A DNA stretch of 11,317 nt, taken from the NCBI RefSeq assembly GCF_000499385.1, contig NW_013651733.1:5886-17202 (forward strand), given 5' to 3'. The translations under genes were made by a program, and so were the position numbers. Below the pieces are notes generated by a model, which saw only the letters and a program-made list of their open reading frames with translations, did not search any database and had not been told where the DNA came from. The first letter of the stretch is position 1. Each line of letters begins with the position of its first letter. Positions 8,061 to 11,317 of the stretch are shown here, one piece after another. The DNA comes from Eimeria necatrix (lineage: Eukaryota; Apicomplexa; Conoidasida; Eucoccidiorida; Eimeriidae).

Positions 8061-9637
8061 GCAGCAAGAGTTAAACGAAGCCCCCGCTGGAAACAGTTAG
8101 AGGGCTTTCTAGTATATTACGATTTGAGGGTTTGGGCTGAAGGGCTCTGGTTTACGGCTGGCGCGGGGTGACGTTGGGGCTAAACCCTAAACCCTAAACC
8201 CTAGACCCTCAGCCCTAAACCCTAATTCCAATTAGGGTTTTACACGGGGGCTTGCTGCTGCCGGCGTCCGCTAGGGTTTAGAGGGCCTGATGTGCCTCAA
8301 GCTAGGGTTTAGGGTGTGCGTGAGGGTTTAGGGTTTGCTCTAAGGGTTTGCCCTGAGCTCTAGGGGCCGAAGCTGCCTAGGGTTTGAGGCTTGAGAAGGT
8401 ATAGGGCCTAGTGGAATTTAGGGTATAGGGTTTAATAAGGGTTGTTTAGGGTTTGTCGAGGGTTTAGGGTTTGAGGCCCGGCCCGTTTGGAGGGCCTACG
8501 GTTCCTTGAGGGTTTAGGGTTTGTGGAGGATTGAGCGTTCGCTGAGAGTCTAGGGTTTTCAATGATTCAGGGTTTGTGGAGGGTGCAGGGTTTGTTGAGG
8601 GTTTAGGGTTTATTGAGGGTTTGGGACTATTGCGGGTTTAGGGTATCTTGAGGGTTAAGAATTTACTGAGGGTCTGGGGTTTTTGAGGGTTTAGGGTTTG
8701 TGACGGTTTAGGGTTTCTGGCAATCTAGGGTTTCTATTGGGTTGAAGGTTCTTGAGGGTTTAGGGATTTTGAAATTTTAGGGTTTTTGTTTTGAAAGTTT
8801 AGAGTTTTAGGGTTTAGGGTTTGGGGTATTTGGGGGTTTAGGGCTTTTGAGTATATGGTCTTTGATAGTTTGGCGTTTCGGGGGTTTAGGGTTTCTGAGT
8901 AAAGGGCTCTTGAGGGTTTAGGGTTTAGGGTTTAGGGTTTAGGATCACCTTGAAGGCGTCGAGCGTGCCTGCGGGTTTGCCTCCTTGAATTTGATTTCCA
9001 ATTGCGCTGATTTCGGAAAAAGTGTTTTTTAGATTTTTGAAAATAAATCCAATTTGAATTCCATTTAAATAAAAACTCATTTCATCTCCTCTCCTGACTG
9101 CATGCAGCAAGTGGTATCCGGGTGTACAGACAGCTGACAGCAGCAGCTGCTTTTCTCGTTCTCCTCCTTTTCGTCGAAAACAAGAACAAATAAATCCATT
9201 TCGGTGAACAATCTCTTCCTTTTCCTTCTTCCTCTTGCGCTTGCTGCTGCTGCTGCTGCTGCTGTCACTGCTGCTGCTGCTGTCGCTGTCACTGCTGCTG
9301 CTGCTGCTATTCAGGCCGAGGACACTGAGGCTGAGGGTTTCGAGGGCAGCGAGGCTGTCGGGCAGCGGGCCTGCTGCTTGCTGCTGCTGCAGCTGCTGCT
9401 GCTGCTGCTGCTGCTGCTGCGGAAGGGCCTCTATGATCTGCCCCGTTCCCAAGTGAACAGCAGGAAGTGCTGAAGGAAATATTTTCATGAAATCTTTTCG
9501 CAATTCTATTCCTCTTTCGATGCGTCTTTTGTGCTGCAGCGCTGCAGGCTCAGCAGCAGCAAACTCGTACAGAGCAGCAGCAGCAGGAAACGCTGCAGCA
9601 GCGCGAGGCGCCGGCAGCACAGCCAGCCCCGCGTTCC
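4911..9637 (-). CDS. multi-LamG (concanavalin A-like) domain protein; exons about 9637-8949, 8015-6896, 6549-5998, 5375-4911
   Basis: Three laminin-G-like jelly-roll domains are visible. Domain A (9500-8949 plus 8015-7970) has GYHLLHAV, MSFYLNG, SAIGN and DAFK joined by splicing to VFSLTLD. Domain B (about 7690-6896) has YTLAVWIY, EGWHLLHVV, MAFYLDG, KYIGN and HLRVYAKPF. Domain C (about 6300-5998 plus 5375-5000) has FTMACWAKL, GWHHLVAV, HIYIDG, AVIGN and FEVYRHPMTPKQVQTLF. LamG domains bind carbohydrate or protein ligands, usually outside the cell; a surface or secreted role is inference only. Ser, Ala and Gln tracts interrupt each domain at presumed loops. The first two introns are phase-consistent (0 and 1). 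At the third, the best donors (5998 or 5986) are phase 1 but the best acceptor, CTGCAG at 5376, is phase 0, so one boundary is wrong or a small exon is missing. No start codon, signal peptide or membrane segment is seen, so the 5' end is incomplete. The stop is TAA at 4913-4911. Confidence 0.7.
5116..5157 (-). repeat. 14 perfect CTG/CAG triplets encoding poly-Ser in LamG domain C
   Basis: The run is read as AGC on the minus strand. It sits between the KAPKPPDLL and EDEGDPGECRMPF segments, in a presumed loop of the jelly roll. Confidence 0.9.
5290..5334 (-). repeat. 15 perfect CTG/CAG triplets encoding poly-Ser in LamG domain C
   Basis: The run lies between the strands GWHHLVAVGT and RVTHIYIDG, the hairpin where LamG domains tolerate length variation. 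Confidence 0.9.
5505..5541. repeat. telomere-like array (CCCTAAA, about 5 units)
   Basis: This is a nearly perfect tandem CCCTAAA array in the intron that splits LamG domain C. It lies next to the motif AGGTGTACAGACACCC at 5486-5501. Confidence 0.9.
5690..5930. repeat. degenerate CAGCAATACCAGCAGCAG minisatellite
   Basis: Repeated CAGCAATACCAG blocks separated by CAG and CCACAG triplets fill the middle of the domain C intron. The plus strand could encode Gln/Tyr/Pro-rich or Ala-rich peptide, but no non-repetitive sequence supports that. Confidence 0.7.
6174..6233 (-). repeat. 20 perfect CTG/CAG triplets encoding poly-Ser before LamG domain C core
   Basis: This is the longest uninterrupted trinucleotide run in the window. 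It is read as 20 serines between DTALGRAA and KALRGSLHLVPP. Its purity suggests recent expansion and length polymorphism. Confidence 0.9.
6550..6895 (-). other. intron between LamG domains B and C
   Basis: The donor is ACGA|GTAGCC (exon ends at 6896, phase 1). The acceptor is TCTTCCTACGCAG|GTCCGC (exon starts at 6549, phase 1). The joined frame reads SFDYTS-PQVPVERG. The frame is open across most of it because the sequence is CTG-derived, so retention cannot be excluded, but both sites are good. Confidence 0.65.
6640..6790. repeat. intronic minisatellite of CAGCAGCAGCAAYAACGCTAC type
   Basis: Four to five degenerate units of roughly 30 nt, written here on the plus strand, combine CAG/CAA triplets with an AACGCTACC-like marker. 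It lies within the intron between domains B and C. Confidence 0.7.
8016..8948 (-). other. intron of the LamG gene filled by telomere-like repeats
   Basis: The donor is AAG|GTGATCC at 8948. The acceptor is a long CTG/TTG pyrimidine tract ending CTTTCAG at 8016. Both boundaries are phase 0. Joining them restores the last LamG strand as DAFK-VFSLTLDPSAAMSRYF, matching the ends of domains B and C. Positions 8170-8943 are telomere-like repeats. Confidence 0.75.
8181..8943. repeat. large degenerate telomere-like array with a strand switch
   Basis: From 8181 to 8227 the plus strand reads CCCTAAA units; from 8230 on it reads TTTAGGG units. The core is a degenerate TTGAGGGTTTAGGG-type repeat with many substitutions. 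Near-perfect heptamers occur at both ends (8181-8205 and about 8914-8943). It lies inside the inferred intron. Confidence 0.9.
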
Positions 9638-9639
9638 CT

Positions 9640-9674
<35 letters not shown>

Positions 9675-10121
9675 TCACATGCGTAACTGACAGACACACA
9701 GACGGCCAGGCCGAAGCAAATAGGGGGAACAGCAGCAGCAGCAAGAAGCAAAAACAGCAAATGCAGCAGCAAAACGAAACAGAAGAGTCAAAAGCAATTG
9801 CAAGAAGGAACAAAAAGAATATGAACAGCAACAAAAAACCAAAGAGAGAAGAAGCAGCAAGACACAAAAGCAACAAACACAGCAGCAGCAGCAAAGCGAT
9901 GCAACAAACAAAGAGAGAAAAGCAAATCAAACTAAAAAAGCAACAACAGACAAGAAGCAAAACTTGCAGCTGCAGCGCCAAACAGCAGCAGCAAACGACA
10001 CAGAATGTGATGCTTCTGCTGCTGCTGCTGCTTGTGCTACTGCGGCTGCTGCTACTAATACCACTACTACTGCTGCTGCTGCTGCTGCTGCGCAGGAAGT
10101 AAAGCCTTGCAGCCGCGGCTA
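9638..10121 (-). other. probable intron upstream of the first recognised LamG exon
   Basis: The minus strand is strongly pyrimidine-rich (9700-9990), then CTG triplets run into CTGCAG|GGAACG at 9638. AGs down to about 9530 are alternative acceptors. Two similar blocks (CAGCAGCAAACGAMACAGAATG, near 9993 and 10140 on the plus strand) point to local duplication. Its 5' boundary is not defined. Confidence 0.45.
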
Positions 10122-10161
10122 ATGGTACGCGAGGCAGCAGCAGCAAACGAAACAGAATGGC

Positions 10162-10197
<36 letters not shown>

Positions 10198-10268
10198 TGC
10201 TCACGAGCGACATCTTTCAGCTGTTCTGTGAGCTCCTCTTTCTTCTTTTCCTCTTCTTCTTCAAAACC
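10122..10268 (-). CDS. candidate upstream exon of the LamG gene (acidic/basic coiled-coil-like, then poly-Ser)
   Basis: After a pyrimidine tract and CTTTAG, an open frame begins GFEEEEEKKKEELTEQLKDV and continues AREHN and about ten serines before running into sequence that looks intronic; a stop follows at 10121-10119. The charged segment differs from the pyrimidine-driven translations around it and could form a short coiled coil. The donor is not resolved and there is no start codon, so further exons would lie upstream, possibly beyond the window. It could instead be chance coding next to a repeat. Confidence 0.4.
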
Positions 10269-10297
10269 CTAAAGGAAAGAAAAAGAAAAGGCGCAAC

Positions 10298-10569
10298 AAA
10301 ACCCTAAACCCTAAACCCTTAACCCTGTCTCAAAACCCTTAACCTTAAGCCCTCACCGCCAAGCTCTAAACCAGGGTTTAGGGTTAAGGACTCTGGGTGC
10401 AGCTCTAGGGTTTAGGGTTTCGGCCTGAGATCTAGGGTTTAGGGTTTTCGTTCTAACTCTAAAAGTTGGGGTTTAGGGTTTAGCGTTTCCATGAGCTCAA
10501 CCTCCTCGTCTTGGCTTCAGGCCCTAGCTTTAGGGCCTAGGGTTTAGGGTTTAGGGTTTAGGGTTTAGT
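10298..10569. repeat. second large telomere-like array with a strand switch
   Basis: CCCTAAA-type units occupy 10298-10372 and TTTAGGG-type units 10375-10569, with near-perfect heptamers at the outer ends and degenerate, interrupted copies between. It lies just upstream of the candidate acceptor at 10269. Confidence 0.9.
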
Positions 10570-10645
10570 ACTTCTATGAGCCTGGCCTCCTGGTCCAAAC
10601 CCCGGGCCAAGAAACGGGAGGTGGGCAATTCTCTGGCGACTGAGA

Positions 10646-11317
10646 CAAAAAAATAAAGAAATAAATTATTTATAATTTTAAAATTAAAAATTGATTTTAA
10701 AATAATTAAAAACGAAAAAATTAAATGGTTTAAATTGCTTTTATTCAGACCTTTCCCAATATAATATTCTTAAGACTGCTGCATTAATGTGGTAATAAAA
10801 ATGATACAATTCAAAGTTGAATATAACTTAAAAATGTAATTAAAAACCAAATATGATAAAAATGTAATTAGTAAACAAATGCAATATTAAGAAATGAAAT
10901 AATTAATTAAATGCAATAATAAAAAGGGAAAATTGGAAAATATATGGCATAATTAAAAAGATGGACTCGAAAAAAGAAATAAAATGCAGTTAAAATTAAA
11001 TGGAACAATAACAAATATGGAAGTAGAAAGAAAAAAATAATTAAAAGGTTTAATTTAAAAAAAATAACTAAAAGATTTAATTAGAACAGAAATGATAAAA
11101 GTGCAAAATAAGAATAAGAATAAAATCAGAAGACTAAAATAGAAAAAAATATTGGCAGATATTAAGAAATAAAATTCAAAAAAAAGAAATAGAGAAGCAG
11201 CAAATAAAAAACAGGAATAAAAAAATTAAAAGAAATTAATTTTAATTTCAGATTTAAAACGCAAAAGTCAAGAATAATTAGAAAATGAAATAGCGAAAAA
11301 TAAAAATATCAAAACAA
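10646..11317. other. AT-rich, A-biased low-complexity region without genes
   Basis: The plus strand is dominated by A and T with few C. There are many AAATAAAA and AATTAAAA strings and near-repeats such as AAATGTAATTA (about 10832 and 10860). No long ORF, tRNA or rRNA signature was seen. It could be a long intron or intergenic DNA upstream of the LamG gene, or an inserted organelle-derived segment. Confidence 0.6.

Noticed and set aside
1435..9106. TGCATGCA (at 1435, 2488 and 9099) as apicomplexan AP2 binding sites
   Set aside because: All three lie in inferred exons, and the motif arises easily in CTGCATGCAG contexts, so there is no regulatory support.
9761..10102. Plus-strand ORF rich in Lys, Gln and Asn
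   Set aside because: It is the complement of a pyrimidine-rich intron on the minus strand, low in complexity and with no recognisable motif.
8170..10569. A true chromosome end
   Set aside because: The telomere-like arrays are short or degenerate, internal, flanked by gene sequence on both sides, and switch strand.

Overview
The window looks like nuclear DNA of a coccidian apicomplexan, most likely an Eimeria species. Three things point there: very dense CAG/CTG trinucleotide runs that become homopolymer tracts inside proteins (Ala, Ser, Gln), interstitial telomere-like AAACCCT/TTTAGGG arrays, and intron-rich genes. Telomere-like repeats and homopolymeric amino-acid repeats scattered through gene-bearing segments are established traits of Eimeria genomes. 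The species is not determined, and no database search was possible.

Layout. A complete tRNA-Arg(ACG) gene lies at 1-73 on the minus strand. Divergent from it, a plus-strand protein gene runs from about 355 to 2951 in two exons, joined across a phase-matched intron (1226-1428) that holds a telomere-like array. Its product is rich in Ala, Gly, Pro and Gln and I do not recognise it. Positions 2952-4910 appear non-coding. They hold several families of tandem repeats built on the palindromic core GGGGGCCCC, plus a nearly perfect 67-nt palindrome (3568-3634).

From 4911 to about 9637, and probably to 10268, a minus-strand gene encodes a multidomain protein with three laminin-G-like (LamG/concanavalin A-like jelly-roll) domains, each interrupted by homopolymer tracts. 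The reading frame can be followed across two well-supported introns (8948-8016, phase 0; 6895-6550, phase 1). A third intron, about 5997-5376, has good splice sites but unresolved phase. The two genes converge, with the repeat arrays between their 3' ends.

The main pattern is that all four telomere-like arrays fall in, or directly upstream of, inferred introns, two of them starting 5-10 nt inside a 5' splice site. The two longest arrays switch strand in the same polarity at short palindromes. From about 10646 to the right edge the composition changes abruptly to very AT-rich, A-biased DNA with no visible gene; the LamG gene probably continues upstream through or beyond it.
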